This document shows, in pieces, positions 7,903 through 16,913 of a stretch of 64,000 nt of DNA; the stretch's first letter is position 1; each line of letters starts with the position of its first letter. The stretch spans positions 124,001-188,000 of the forward strand of contig CAKUJD010000003.1 in the NCBI GenBank assembly GCA_934661195.1, given 5' to 3'. The notes below the pieces were generated by a model. That model was not told the origin of the DNA and searched no databases. It saw only the letters and a program-made list of their open reading frames with translations. A program made the position numbers and the translations under genes. This DNA is from an uncultured Muribaculaceae bacterium (lineage in GTDB: Bacteria; Bacteroidota; Bacteroidia; Bacteroidales; Muribaculaceae).

Positions 7903-8499
7903 ATGGATAACTTTACCAAGAATTTACCAACACAGCCAATGAGTTCAAAATACACATACGACGAATCGGAAATCATAGAGCAGCTGCACAGCCAGAGCAC
8001 CTGCCGCGCGGCGTTTGCCCGCGTGATAGAGCACTACTCGCAGCCGCTCTACTGGCAAATTCGCCGCATGGTGATAGACCACGACGACGCCAACGACGTG
8101 CTGCAAAACACGTTTATCAAGGCGTGGACCAACATCGACAACTTCCGCGGCGACGCGAAGCTGTCGACGTGGCTCTACAAGATAGCCATCAACGAGTCGA
8201 TAACGTTTATCAACAAGAAGAAGGCGGTGAACAAGGTGTCGATTGACGACGACGAGAGCACGCTGGCCAACAGCCTTGAGGCCGACCAGTGGTTTGACGG
8301 CGACGAGGCGCAAATCGAGCTGCAGAAGGCCATAGCCTCGCTGCCCGACAAGCAGCGGCTAGTGTTTAACATGCGCTACTACGACGAGATGAAGTATGAC
8401 GACATGAGCGAAATACTGGGCACGTCGGTGGGTGCGCTTAAGGCCAGCTATCACCACGCCATCAAAAAAATCGAGAGTTTTTTTGGCAAGTGCGATTAA
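7903..8499 (+). CDS. ECF-type RNA polymerase sigma factor
   Basis: Predicted 198-residue sigma-70 family factor of the extracytoplasmic-function type. Region 2 shows QPLYWQIRRMVIDHDDANDV and the segment FIKAWTNIDNFRGDAKLSTW; region 4 is the helix-turn-helix LPDKQRLVFNMRYYDEMKYD followed by ILGTSVGALKASYHHAIKKI. The open frame reaches back to 7738, but that start would lie inside the serpin terminator, so the ATG at 7903 (or 7939, MSSKYTYD) is preferred. A purine-rich GGAGGT at 7860-7865 is too far from either start to decide between them. It heads a three-gene cassette with a one-TM protein and a Spy-like protein, a common arrangement for envelope-stress control. Confidence 0.9.
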   Translation: MDNFTKNLPTQPMSSKYTYDESEIIEQLHSQSTCRAAFARVIEHYSQPLYWQIRRMVIDHDDANDVLQNTFIKAWTNIDNFRGDAKLSTWLYKIAINESITFINKKKAVNKVSIDDDESTLANSLEADQWFDGDEAQIELQKAIASLPDKQRLVFNMRYYDEMKYDDMSEILGTSVGALKASYHHAIKKIESFFGKCD

Positions 8500-8532
8500 A
8501 CCTTCACCTGCCATTAAAGTCAAAAGTGCGAA

Positions 8533-8931
8533 ATGAAAGAAGAAGACTCTTACATATTAAAGAAATTGGGGAAAGATCCGGGATTTAAGGTTCCGGAGCA
8601 CTACTTCGACGATTTCAACAAGCGCATGGCCGAAAGCCTGCCCGAGGTGAAAATCACGCCCATCGCATCCCGCCCGTCGATGTGGGTGCGCGTGCGCCCC
8701 TACATCTACATGGCAGCAATGTTTGCCAGCATTTGGTGCATGATGAAGGCGTTTGACAGCTACAACGGCGAGAGCACCCGCCAGCAGCAGGCCAACCAGA
8801 TTTCGGCCGGCGTGCAAAACGAGCGCAATGCCGACGAGGTGATGATGCATGGCGATGTGAGCGACTACGACATCACCACCTATGAGGACAGCGTGGCCGC
8901 AGGCGACAGCGCCAGCGAGCCAGTGCGCTAA
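8533..8931 (+). CDS. Single-pass membrane protein, putative anti-sigma factor
   Basis: 132 residues with an N-terminal cytoplasmic part of about 53 residues, one hydrophobic segment at about 55-74 (YIYMAAMFASIWCMMKA) and a polar, acidic tail of about 55 residues outside. The N-terminal stretch GFKVPEHYFDDFNKRM resembles the short segments found in small membrane proteins encoded directly after ECF sigma genes in Bacteroidales. No zinc-binding HxxxCxxC anti-sigma motif is present, so the anti-sigma role rests on position (33 bp after the sigma gene) and topology only. Confidence 0.65.
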   Translation: MKEEDSYILKKLGKDPGFKVPEHYFDDFNKRMAESLPEVKITPIASRPSMWVRVRPYIYMAAMFASIWCMMKAFDSYNGESTRQQQANQISAGVQNERNADEVMMHGDVSDYDITTYEDSVAAGDSASEPVR

Positions 8932-9056
8932 CCGGAACGCACAAGATGTGTGCCCCCCCAAAAAACAGAGAATTGCCAACGCCACCAAGGCGCCACACAC
9001 TGGCATGGACTTTGGCGGCAAGTGAATGAAACCAAGAAGGACAAGACTGACACAAG

Positions 9057-9527
9057 ATGAGACTATCAAGACTTTGCACCGCAGCACTGGCTGCCGCAGC
9101 CTTGCTGAATCCGCTGGCGCCAACGCTGAGCGCGCAGTCGCAGCAGCGCAGCGGTTGGGCCACCAGAATGCTCGACTACAAGCATCAGCTGATCACCGAC
9201 AAGCTTGGCATGACCAAGGCTCAAGAGCAGAAGTTCATGCCGCTGTATGAGGCCATGGAGCGCGAAATCTACAAGGTGAACAGCGATGCGCGCGCCCTTG
9301 CCCGGAAGGTGGATGCCACGGCAAAGCCCACCGACGAGCAGTATGCCCAGGCTGCCGAGGCCCTGTCGAAGGCAAGGCTGCTTGAGGGACAGATCGAGGC
9401 CCGCTATTTCGACAAGTTTGCACAGATTCTCAGCAAAAAGCAGTTGTACCTGCTCAAGCAGGCCGAGCTGAGCTTTACGCGCAGCATGCTGTCGCGCGGC
9501 AAAAACGCTGTGAGGAAGAGCCGCTGA
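9057..9527 (+). CDS. Periplasmic Spy/CpxP-like stress protein
   Basis: 156 residues with a cleavable signal peptide (about 1-26, ending SAQS) followed by an all-helical, charged body. The segment TDKLGMTKAQEQKFMPLYEAM at about 47-67 is a variant of the LTxxQ motif of Spy, CpxP and ZraP-like proteins, which act as periplasmic chaperones or metal and stress sensors. It is third in the sigma factor cassette, 125 bp after the membrane protein; the same order is frequent in Bacteroidetes. A role as output or feedback sensor of the sigma factor is inference. Confidence 0.7.
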   Translation: MRLSRLCTAALAAAALLNPLAPTLSAQSQQRSGWATRMLDYKHQLITDKLGMTKAQEQKFMPLYEAMEREIYKVNSDARALARKVDATAKPTDEQYAQAAEALSKARLLEGQIEARYFDKFAQILSKKQLYLLKQAELSFTRSMLSRGKNAVRKSR

Positions 9528-9627
9528 CGCCACACCGCCAGCGCCACAACAGAACCACAGGAGAAAAAAAACGGACGCCCACACAGGGCAATTCCCCATT
9601 TCCAAACATAAATACACAAAAAAGTAG

Positions 9628-9670
9628 TCCCATAACATTTTTGCATGCAATAATCAAGAGTGTTATGGGA
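9628..9670. repeat. 10-bp perfect inverted repeat before the macroglobulin gene
   Basis: TCCCATAACA (9628-9637) and TGTTATGGGA (9661-9670) flank 23 bases that contain the palindrome TGCATGCA. There is no T tract on either side, so a terminator is unlikely; an operator or leader structure for the gene at 9764 is possible. Confidence 0.5.
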
Positions 9671-9763
9671 TTATATTATATATGCGCAATGCCTGCATGC
9701 TTACGCATGACAGGCAGCAAACAGAAGACAATCATTACACAGACAACGCAACACAGTAATACT

Positions 9764-12700
9764 ATGCAAAAGAAATCAGGAATCATAATAGCGGCGGCGC
9801 TGGCCTCGGCCATTGCACCGGCCGGCATGGCAGCCAAGGCACCCGACTTCAACTATCCGAAAACGGTGAGCGCCTCGGCCGAGGCCGACCTGCAAAGCGC
9901 GCTAAAGTCGAACGACGGCAAGAAGGCAGTCGACGCCATGGTGCGCTACTCAATAGCCCAAAGCATAATCTCATCGGACAACATAGCGGGCATCATGGGC
10001 CGCCTCGACTCGGTGAAGCGCCAGGAGCGGCGGCCCGAATACCGGTCGATGCTGTGCTACTTTGAGGCAAGAATGCTTAAAAGCTACGGCCAGATGCACG
10101 GTTCGCGAGCCAAGGGTGTGGAGGGTGCACGCCCTGCCGACTACAGCGAGTGGAGCCGCGAGCAGCTGCTTGCGGCCGCCGACAGCCTGATTGAGGAGTC
10201 GGTGGCCAACGGGGCCGCTCTCAAAAGCCACCCGTTGGAGGAGTTTGGCTCGCTGATAGCCAACAACACTCCCGACGCAAGGCTCTACTGCCCCACCCTG
10301 CTCGACTTTATGCTGATGCAGGGCATGGAGGCGGCCAGCAGCAAGCAGCTGGCAAGCAAACTGAAGCACCGGCTCATAGAAGCCAATGAGGCAGGCACGG
10401 CGCCAGGCATGACGGCTCGGCTGCTGGATGCCGACAACGAGAAGATCATGGAACTTTGGCGCAGCAACAAGGGATCGGAATTCAGCGCGCTGGCGCTGCT
10501 CCAATATAGCGGCATCGACGCCACCGCCATCTATCAGGCCTTGCAGGAATATGCCCGCAGTTTTCCCGATTCGCGCTACATCAACGGCATTAAAAACTGT
10601 ATAACGCAACTCGAATCGAAGAAACTCTACGTAAGCTATGACAATGAGCTGGCTCCAACCGACACAGTGAAAGTGAAAGTGGAGCTCAACAACCTCAAGG
10701 ACTTCAAGCTGAACGTGTATGGCGTGCCCGAAAAAGAGACAAAAGGCTACAACTATAACAGTCTGGAACTTAAATCCCTGAAATTGGTGAGCAGCACCAG
10801 TCACAGCGGCCACGGCGGCACGGTGCCCTTCACCGACACAGTGACGGTGGAGCTGCCGCCGCTGCCCTACGGAGTGTATGTGATTGCCCCTGAATTTGAG
10901 CAGAACGGCAAAAGCGTTGGGCGCGAACGGCTGCAGCGGGCGCTGCTGCGCGTGCACAACATATCGGTGATGCAGTTCAACAGCAACAGCAAAGACGGCA
11001 ATGCCCTTGTAACCGCCGACCTGAAGACCGGAGCGCCAATAAAAGGAGTGAAGGTGAGCAGCAAAAAGGGCACAATTGGCACCACCGACGGCAGCGGCGT
11101 GCTGCATCTGGACAAAACGCAAAAAGGCTATGGCGGCAGTTGGCTGACCCTTAGCGCAGTTAAGGGCGACGACAAATTTTCGCCTGAATTCGAGGTCTAT
11201 CGCGGCTATACAAACGCCTACGTGACTAAAGACGCCAGCCTGTTTACCGACCTGGCCATCTACCGCCCAGGCGAAAAGCTGAAATACAGCGGCATTATTT
11301 ACTGGGCCGACCAGCAAAACCGCCGCCCGTGCGAGGGCGAGCGCGTGACCGTGACACTCAGCGACCCCAACGGCAAGGAGGTGGCCCGCGACAGCAGCAA
11401 GATGACCGATGCCTACGGCCGCATCGAGGGCACATTCGACGTGCCCACCGACCGCATGATGGGCACCTACCGGCTTGAGATGCAACGGCAAGACAGCACC
11501 ATAATCCAAAGAGCATCGGTGCAGGTGAGCGAATACAAGGCTCCGACATTTGCTGTGGAGCTGAAAGATGCCAAGCCGTCGTATAACAAGGGTCTGCCCG
11601 TGGCCATCAAGGGTGAGGCCAAAACATATTCAGGCATGGCCGTGGCAGGCGCCAAAGTGAGCGTGAAGCTGTATCGCAGCGAATGGTTGTGGTGGTGGCG
11701 CGGCGGCTCGGACAATGACGACGTGGTGGGCGACACCACGGTGACTACCGATGAGAACGGACAGTTTGCCATCGAATATCCCGCCAGCGTGTTTGCCACA
11801 GGCGATGACACAGAGACTGAGTGGAAGCGCACGTTCTACAGCTACCGGCTTCAGGCCGAATGCACCGATGCAGCCGGCGAGACGCAGCATGCCGGCACAA
11901 ACTTTGTGATAGGCAGCAAGCGCAGCGTGAGCCTCAACAGCGACCAGGCCGACTTTGACGCCAGCAAGCCGGTGAAACTGCCAGCCACCTACAACTCCAC
12001 CATCGAGGGCGACACCCGCGCGCAGTGCCTCTACAAACTAATCACCACCGGCGACGAAAAGAAGACTGTGGCCACCGGCAACTTCGACTCGGCCAACCCG
12101 GTGATCGACCTCACCCAAGTGCCGTCGGGAAAATACACGCTGCAACTGAGCGTGCTGGCCGACACCATGGCCGAGCCGAGCGAAGCCACAGTGACGCTGT
12201 TCCGCCTCACCGACTCAAAGGCTCCGGTAGACAACTGCCAACTGTGGACGGCCGAGGCTGCCAGCCGTGTTGACAACGATGACACGGTACACATCACCAT
12301 AGGCACATCGGTGCCGCAAAGTCACATCTACTACGTGGCCAGCGACCGCACTGGCGAGGTGGCCTGCGGCTGGCTCAACTACAAGCCCGGAATGCACGAG
12401 CTGAAGCTGCGGATTCCTGCTAAGGAAAACAACACGCTCAAGGTGTGCCTGGCATCGGTGTATGACGGCGAGGTGATACAGCGCACGCTGCAATTTGAGT
12501 CGAAGGCTCACGCCCACGCCACGCAGCTGAAGGTGAGCAGTTTCCGCGACCGCATAGTGCCCGGCGCGCCCGAAAAGTGGCAGTTTCAGCTGGTGGACAA
12601 CAACGGCAAGCCGGTGGCCGGCGCACTGATGCTTGAGGTGATCGACAAGGCCATCAACAGCCTAAGCCCCAACGAGTGGCGGTTTAAGGCACGCTACACC

Positions 12701-15256
12701 AATCCATACAGCATCAACTATACCGACAACATCGACCCGACACTGAACAGCTATTGCAACCCAGTGTCGTGGACAGGCCGCATGCTGAATTACTCTGGCC
12801 ATGGCACACTGCCCATATTCAACTTGTATGGGCAGATGCCATTCTACTCATTCAACATGGGCGGCATAAGGCCGCGAATGGCCATGGCAAACAAGGCGTT
12901 TGATTCAATAGAAGCATCCGGCGACATGATGCTCGCCGAAAACATGGTGGTGCGGAAGTACAAGAAGACGGATGCGGCAGCAAAGCGGCAGCTCGACAAC
13001 GTGGCCGTGCGCGAAAACGCTGTGAAGACCGCACTGTGGCGGCCCATGCTCACCACCGACGCCCAGGGCAACGCCTGTGTGGAGTTTAAAGCCCCGGCGC
13101 AGAGCACCACTTGGGTGCTGCAAGCCATTGCCTACAACGGCGCCATGGCCAGCGATGTGATGACGCGCGAAATAGTGGCGCAGAAGCCCATCATGGTCAA
13201 GCCCAGCCTGCCGCGCTTTGTGCGCCAGGCCGACGAAGTGACGCTAACCGCCAGCGTGCAGAACGCCAGCGACGCCGGCACAGGCGTAACGGCAGTGGTT
13301 GAGGTGTTTGACCCGCGCACGGGCAAGACCCTGGCCGAGCGCACCGTGGAGCGCACACTGGCAGCCAAGGCAAGCGACACCGTGGGCATAGCCCTGACGG
13401 TACCCGCACAGTTGCCCTACGTGGGCTTCCGCATCCGCGCCACCGACGGCAGCTATGCCGACGGCGAGCAGTGCATGGTGCCCGTGCTGGCGGCAGAGTC
13501 GCCGGTGGTGGAGAGCACCCCATTCTACATCGACGCTGCCAAGCCGCAGCTGGCCATGCAGCTGCCGCAGTTCAAGAGCGGCTCGCGCGTGACACTGGAA
13601 TACTGCGACAATCCCGTGTGGTATTGTGTGCTGGCCCTGCCCACCATCTACAACGGCGAAAACAGCCACGTGGCCACCATCGTGGCCCACGACCTGTTTG
13701 CCGCAGCCGTGGCGCAAGGCACAGCCAGCGGCCACCCCGAAGTGGCCGCAGCCATAAGGCACTGGAGTAGCAACGCCGACTCCACCCTCACCTCGATGCT
13801 GCAGCGCAACTCCGACCTGAAGATTGGCACCCTGCTGGCCTCGCCATGGATAAGCGACGCCGAGCAACAAACGCTGCGTATGAGCCGCATTGCCGACCTG
13901 ATCGATGCGCAAAAGGGCAAGGCCGCGGTCGACAAACTCGTTGACGCGCTGGCCAACTTGCAGCAGCCCAACGGCGGCTTCACGTGGTTCAGCTATCCTG
14001 GCTGCTCGGCATCGGTGTGGACCACCGGCGAGGTGCTTGAGCTGATAGGCGAAACGCAGCAGCTGGGCTACCTCAGGGGCAACGACAAGTTGGAGCAAAT
14101 GGTGAAGCGCGCGCTGCAATACTACGACTCACAAACGCTTAAACTCTACAAGCAGCAGACCAAGCGCAGGCCCAACGACCACAGCGGCTTTGGCACATAC
14201 GCCTACACGCGCACGCTGTTTCCAAGCTACCTGCTTGGCACTGAAAACGCAAGCATGCTGCAAAAGGTGATGCGCAGCCTCGCCAGCGAGTGGAAAGGCG
14301 CATCGCTCAGCGAGAAGGCCTTCACAGCCATGACACTGTGGCGCAACGGCAACAAGGCCGAAGCGCGCCGCATCACCGAGTCGATAAGGCAGTTTGCCAC
14401 CACCAACGCCACCGGCATGCACTGGGACGCGCTGAACAGCGGCGGCTGGTGGAGGCCAGACAAAGTGGCCGTGACAGCCACCATAATGCGCGCACTTAGC
14501 GAAGTGGACGGGCGCAACGACGAAATCGACCAAGTGCGCAAATGGATGCTGCTGATGAAGCAAAGCAACGACTGGGGCTCATCGAGCCTCGCCGCCGACG
14601 CCGTGCAGGCCCTTTTGGCCACAGGCAGCAATTGGACGGACAGCGACGGCAGCGCCACAGTGACCGTGGGCGGCAAGGCTGTGGACATGGGCTTCACCGA
14701 CAAGATTCTGGGCTATGGCCGCGTGACGCTCGATGCCTCAGCGGCCGGACAGCAGCTGGAAGTGACTCGCAGCGGCCACGGCCCGGCATGGGGTGCGGTG
14801 TATGCCCAGTATCAGGCGCCGATGACGCAGGTGAAAGCCGCCAAGACGGCCGACATCGAGGTGAAGAAGCAATACCTGGTGTATGGCGAGGGCGGCAAGC
14901 TCACTCCAGCCGCCACGCTGCGCGTGGGCGACAAGGTGCAGGTGCGCACCACCATAAAACTGGCAAAGGACGCAAGTTTCGTCACCCTGGCCGACGAGCG
15001 CGCCGCCTGCCTCGAACCGGCCGACCAGACGTCGGGCTACCGCCGCTCTAACGGCGAGTGGTATTACCTGGAGAGCAAAGACTCGATGACCAACGCATTC
15101 TTCCACAGCCTGGGCAAAGGCACCCACGTGCTGAGCTACGACGCCTACGTGACAGCACCCGGCACATTCAACTCGGGCATCGCCACAGTGCAGTGCCAGT
15201 ATGCGCCGCAAGTCACGGCCCACTCGGCCGGAGCCAAACTGAAAGTGGCCCGATGA
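9764..15256 (+). CDS. Alpha-2-macroglobulin family protein without thioester motif
   Basis: 1830-residue predicted secreted or periplasmic protein with a signal peptide (MQKKSGIIIAAALASAIAPA, cleaved near AAKA). The middle contains macroglobulin domains: MG2-like VTKDASLFTDLAIYRPGEKL (about 490-510), repeated beta-sandwich segments, and the APAQSTTWVLQAIAYNG type strand (about 1110) before the complement-like helical domain (about 1285-1660). In trapping macroglobulins that helical domain begins with a Cys-(L/G)-Glu-Gln thioester; the matching place here reads LPTIYNGENSHVATIVAHDL, so the covalent trap is missing. The family is thought to guard the envelope against host or rival proteases. 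The start at 9764 is chosen because it opens on the signal peptide; longer in-frame starts exist. Confidence 0.88.
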   Translation: MQKKSGIIIAAALASAIAPAGMAAKAPDFNYPKTVSASAEADLQSALKSNDGKKAVDAMVRYSIAQSIISSDNIAGIMGRLDSVKRQERRPEYRSMLCYFEARMLKSYGQMHGSRAKGVEGARPADYSEWSREQLLAAADSLIEESVANGAALKSHPLEEFGSLIANNTPDARLYCPTLLDFMLMQGMEAASSKQLASKLKHRLIEANEAGTAPGMTARLLDADNEKIMELWRSNKGSEFSALALLQYSGIDATAIYQALQEYARSFPDSRYINGIKNCITQLESKKLYVSYDNELAPTDTVKVKVELNNLKDFKLNVYGVPEKETKGYNYNSLELKSLKLVSSTSHSGHGGTVPFTDTVTVELPPLPYGVYVIAPEFEQNGKSVGRERLQRALLRVHNISVMQFNSNSKDGNALVTADLKTGAPIKGVKVSSKKGTIGTTDGSGVLHLDKTQKGYGGSWLTLSAVKGDDKFSPEFEVYRGYTNAYVTKDASLFTDLAIYRPGEKLKYSGIIYWADQQNRRPCEGERVTVTLSDPNGKEVARDSSKMTDAYGRIEGTFDVPTDRMMGTYRLEMQRQDSTIIQRASVQVSEYKAPTFAVELKDAKPSYNKGLPVAIKGEAKTYSGMAVAGAKVSVKLYRSEWLWWWRGGSDNDDVVGDTTVTTDENGQFAIEYPASVFATGDDTETEWKRTFYSYRLQAECTDAAGETQHAGTNFVIGSKRSVSLNSDQADFDASKPVKLPATYNSTIEGDTRAQCLYKLITTGDEKKTVATGNFDSANPVIDLTQVPSGKYTLQLSVLADTMAEPSEATVTLFRLTDSKAPVDNCQLWTAEAASRVDNDDTVHITIGTSVPQSHIYYVASDRTGEVACGWLNYKPGMHELKLRIPAKENNTLKVCLASVYDGEVIQRTLQFESKAHAHATQLKVSSFRDRIVPGAPEKWQFQLVDNNGKPVAGALMLEVIDKAINSLSPNEWRFKARYTNPYSINYTDNIDPTLNSYCNPVSWTGRMLNYSGHGTLPIFNLYGQMPFYSFNMGGIRPRMAMANKAFDSIEASGDMMLAENMVVRKYKKTDAAAKRQLDNVAVRENAVKTALWRPMLTTDAQGNACVEFKAPAQSTTWVLQAIAYNGAMASDVMTREIVAQKPIMVKPSLPRFVRQADEVTLTASVQNASDAGTGVTAVVEVFDPRTGKTLAERTVERTLAAKASDTVGIALTVPAQLPYVGFRIRATDGSYADGEQCMVPVLAAESPVVESTPFYIDAAKPQLAMQLPQFKSGSRVTLEYCDNPVWYCVLALPTIYNGENSHVATIVAHDLFAAAVAQGTASGHPEVAAAIRHWSSNADSTLTSMLQRNSDLKIGTLLASPWISDAEQQTLRMSRIADLIDAQKGKAAVDKLVDALANLQQPNGGFTWFSYPGCSASVWTTGEVLELIGETQQLGYLRGNDKLEQMVKRALQYYDSQTLKLYKQQTKRRPNDHSGFGTYAYTRTLFPSYLLGTENASMLQKVMRSLASEWKGASLSEKAFTAMTLWRNGNKAEARRITESIRQFATTNATGMHWDALNSGGWWRPDKVAVTATIMRALSEVDGRNDEIDQVRKWMLLMKQSNDWGSSSLAADAVQALLATGSNWTDSDGSATVTVGGKAVDMGFTDKILGYGRVTLDASAAGQQLEVTRSGHGPAWGAVYAQYQAPMTQVKAAKTADIEVKKQYLVYGEGGKLTPAATLRVGDKVQVRTTIKLAKDASFVTLADERAACLEPADQTSGYRRSNGEWYYLESKDSMTNAFFHSLGKGTHVLSYDAYVTAPGTFNSGIATVQCQYAPQVTAHSAGAKLKVAR

Positions 15257-15280
15257 GGATAGGACATTGACATTGAACTA

Positions 15281-15324
15281 AGTTAAGCCCGCCGAGCAAA
15301 ACCGCTCGGCGGGCTTAACTTTTG
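15281..15324 (+). terminator. Rho-independent terminator of the macroglobulin gene
   Basis: A 17-bp perfect hairpin (15281-15297 with 15304-15320, loop AAAACC) followed by TTTTGCCGTTTT. Confidence 0.92.
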
Positions 15325-15353
15325 CCGTTTTAGCTTAAAATGTGTGACTTTAA

Positions 15354-15384
15354 TTGTCGCAACCAATATTAAGTGATAATTTTG
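15354..15384 (+). promoter_or_regulatory. Bacteroidetes-type promoter of the glycosyltransferase
   Basis: TTG at 15354-15356, 20-bp spacer, TAATTTTG at 15377-15384. The ATG follows at 15392, seven bases after the box, so almost no leader is expected. Confidence 0.75.
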
Positions 15385-15391
15385 CAGCAGT

Positions 15392-16216
15392 ATGCTCACA
15401 CTGCAACTGCTCATATCCACCATCGACGGCGGCATCGAGGGCGTGCCGCACATGCTGCTGGCGCCCATCGAGGGCGTGAGCTATGTGGTGTCGTGGCAAA
15501 TGACGGGCGATACGCGACTCGACCAGTGCCCGCCGCAGCTGCTTGCGCGCAACGATGTGAAGTTGCTCACCATGCACCGGCGCGGACTGAGCCGCAACCG
15601 CAACCACTGCATCGACCACGCCTCGGCCGACGTGTGCCTGGTGTGCGACGACGACTGCCGCTACACAGCCGCACGGCTGCGCAAAGTGGTGGAGGCGTTT
15701 GAAGACGATCCCGAGCTCGACATGGCCACCTTTGAGACCACGGTGGCCGGAAAGAATACAGGCAAAGCATATCCGCGTGAGGCCACAGTGCTGAAGCGCC
15801 GGCTGCCCAAAGGCTACTATCTGACATCGATGGAGCTCGCCTTCAGGCTGAGTTCGGTCAGGGCCAACGGGCTGCGCTTTGACGAGGAGCTGGGCCTTGG
15901 CAGCCCCATGCTGTGGTGCGGCGAAGAGGAGCTGCTGCTGCACACTGCCATAATGAAGGGGATGAAGTGCAAGTTTTTCCCCACAGTGATTGTCGACACG
16001 GCCACGCCCACCACAGGCTCGACGCGCGCCACGCTGCCGCAGGTGATTATGGGCCGCGGAGCATTTTTGGGCATCGTCCACCCCCACACGCGCCACCTGC
16101 GCGCTCTAAAGATAGCCCTCACATTGCACCGCCAGCACGGAGTGCCCGTGCTGGCCACACTGCGCCACCTGCTGGCGGGCATGGCCTATTACCGCCGCAT
16201 GGCTGTCAAGCGCTAA
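15392..16216 (+). CDS. Family 2 (GT-A) glycosyltransferase
   Basis: 274-residue cytoplasmic protein with the features of a GT-A fold: an N-terminal nucleotide-sugar half, VCLVCDDDCRYTAARL at about 82-97 with the metal-binding Asp cluster, and a later EEELLLHTAIMKGMKCKF segment typical of the acceptor half in family 2 enzymes. It probably adds a sugar during polysaccharide or lipopolysaccharide assembly; the sugar and acceptor are unknown. The gene stands alone with its own promoter, between a strong terminator and a convergent Nudix gene, and its last four bases overlap the end of that gene. Confidence 0.75.
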   Translation: MLTLQLLISTIDGGIEGVPHMLLAPIEGVSYVVSWQMTGDTRLDQCPPQLLARNDVKLLTMHRRGLSRNRNHCIDHASADVCLVCDDDCRYTAARLRKVVEAFEDDPELDMATFETTVAGKNTGKAYPREATVLKRRLPKGYYLTSMELAFRLSSVRANGLRFDEELGLGSPMLWCGEEELLLHTAIMKGMKCKFFPTVIVDTATPTTGSTRATLPQVIMGRGAFLGIVHPHTRHLRALKIALTLHRQHGVPVLATLRHLLAGMAYYRRMAVKR

Positions 16217-16767
16217 ACCATGTGGTGCTCGGCAAAGTAGCGCCACAGCGGAGCGGCCATCAGAGCCTGCTTCATTTCATCGCGCACCAGCATGCCCAGC
16301 ACATCATCGGGCTGCATGAGCAGCATCTGCACATCTTCGGTGGCGTCGAGGTGCTGCGTGCCCGTGGGCTGCACACCAGTGGCCACAAAGCAGTGGGTGA
16401 GGTTGTTGCAAGTGCTTGGATTCTGCCCTATAGTCATCAGTTGGCGCCACTCGCCGCCAGTGTATCCCGTCTCTTCAAGCAATTCGCGCTTGGCCGCCTG
16501 CAGCGGCGTCTCGCCCCTCTCTATCACGCCAGCGCACAGCTCGGTGGAGATGATCTGCAGCGCATAGCGGTACTGCCGCACCATCACCATCATGCCATCG
16601 GCCGTGAGGGCAATCACATTCACCCAGTCGGGATATTCCAGCACGTAATATTCCGGATGTATGCGGCCGTCGGGCAGCATGGCGCGGTCGCGGCGCGCGG
16701 TGAGCCACGGGCGGCGAATGAGGTACTCGCTGCTCAGCGTGGTCCACTTCTTTATCTCTTTGGTCAT
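16213..16767 (-). CDS. Nudix hydrolase, ADP-ribose pyrophosphatase-like
   Basis: 184 residues. The Nudix box is complete at residues 80-102: G-VIERG-E-TPLQAAK-REL-LEE-TGY, which binds the catalytic metals. The flanking layout (WVNVIALTADGMMVMVRQYR before the box; STELCAG just before it) matches ADP-sugar diphosphatases, which split ADP-ribose or similar nucleotides. Substrate choice cannot be proven. The gene is convergent with the glycosyltransferase and their 3' ends overlap by four bases. A near-consensus TATCTTTA (complement of 16797-16804) precedes the start, with no good upstream element. Confidence 0.88.
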   Translation of the reverse strand: MTKEIKKWTTLSSEYLIRRPWLTARRDRAMLPDGRIHPEYYVLEYPDWVNVIALTADGMMVMVRQYRYALQIISTELCAGVIERGETPLQAAKRELLEETGYTGGEWRQLMTIGQNPSTCNNLTHCFVATGVQPTGTQHLDATEDVQMLLMQPDDVLGMLVRDEMKQALMAAPLWRYFAEHHMV

Positions 16768-16874
16768 AGCTGATTCAATTATTGGTTTTGCGACTGTAAA
16801 GATAGCTAAAAATGTGATGCAACGGCGTTATAAGAGAAAAATTGCTTGCCAGTGCAAAAATCGTTGCGAAATAA

Positions 16875-16905
16875 TTGGAATTGATGAAAAGGTGATATAT
16901 CTTTG
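16875..16905 (+). promoter_or_regulatory. Bacteroidetes-type promoter of the small secreted protein
   Basis: TTG at 16875-16877, 20-bp spacer, TATCTTTG at 16898-16905; the ATG at 16914 begins eight bases after the box. Confidence 0.75.
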
Positions 16906-16913
16906 CGTTTGAT

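Noticed and set aside
9628..9670. Terminator of the stress cassette
   Set aside because: The inverted repeat has no T tract on either side and lies 100 bp beyond the last stop codon.
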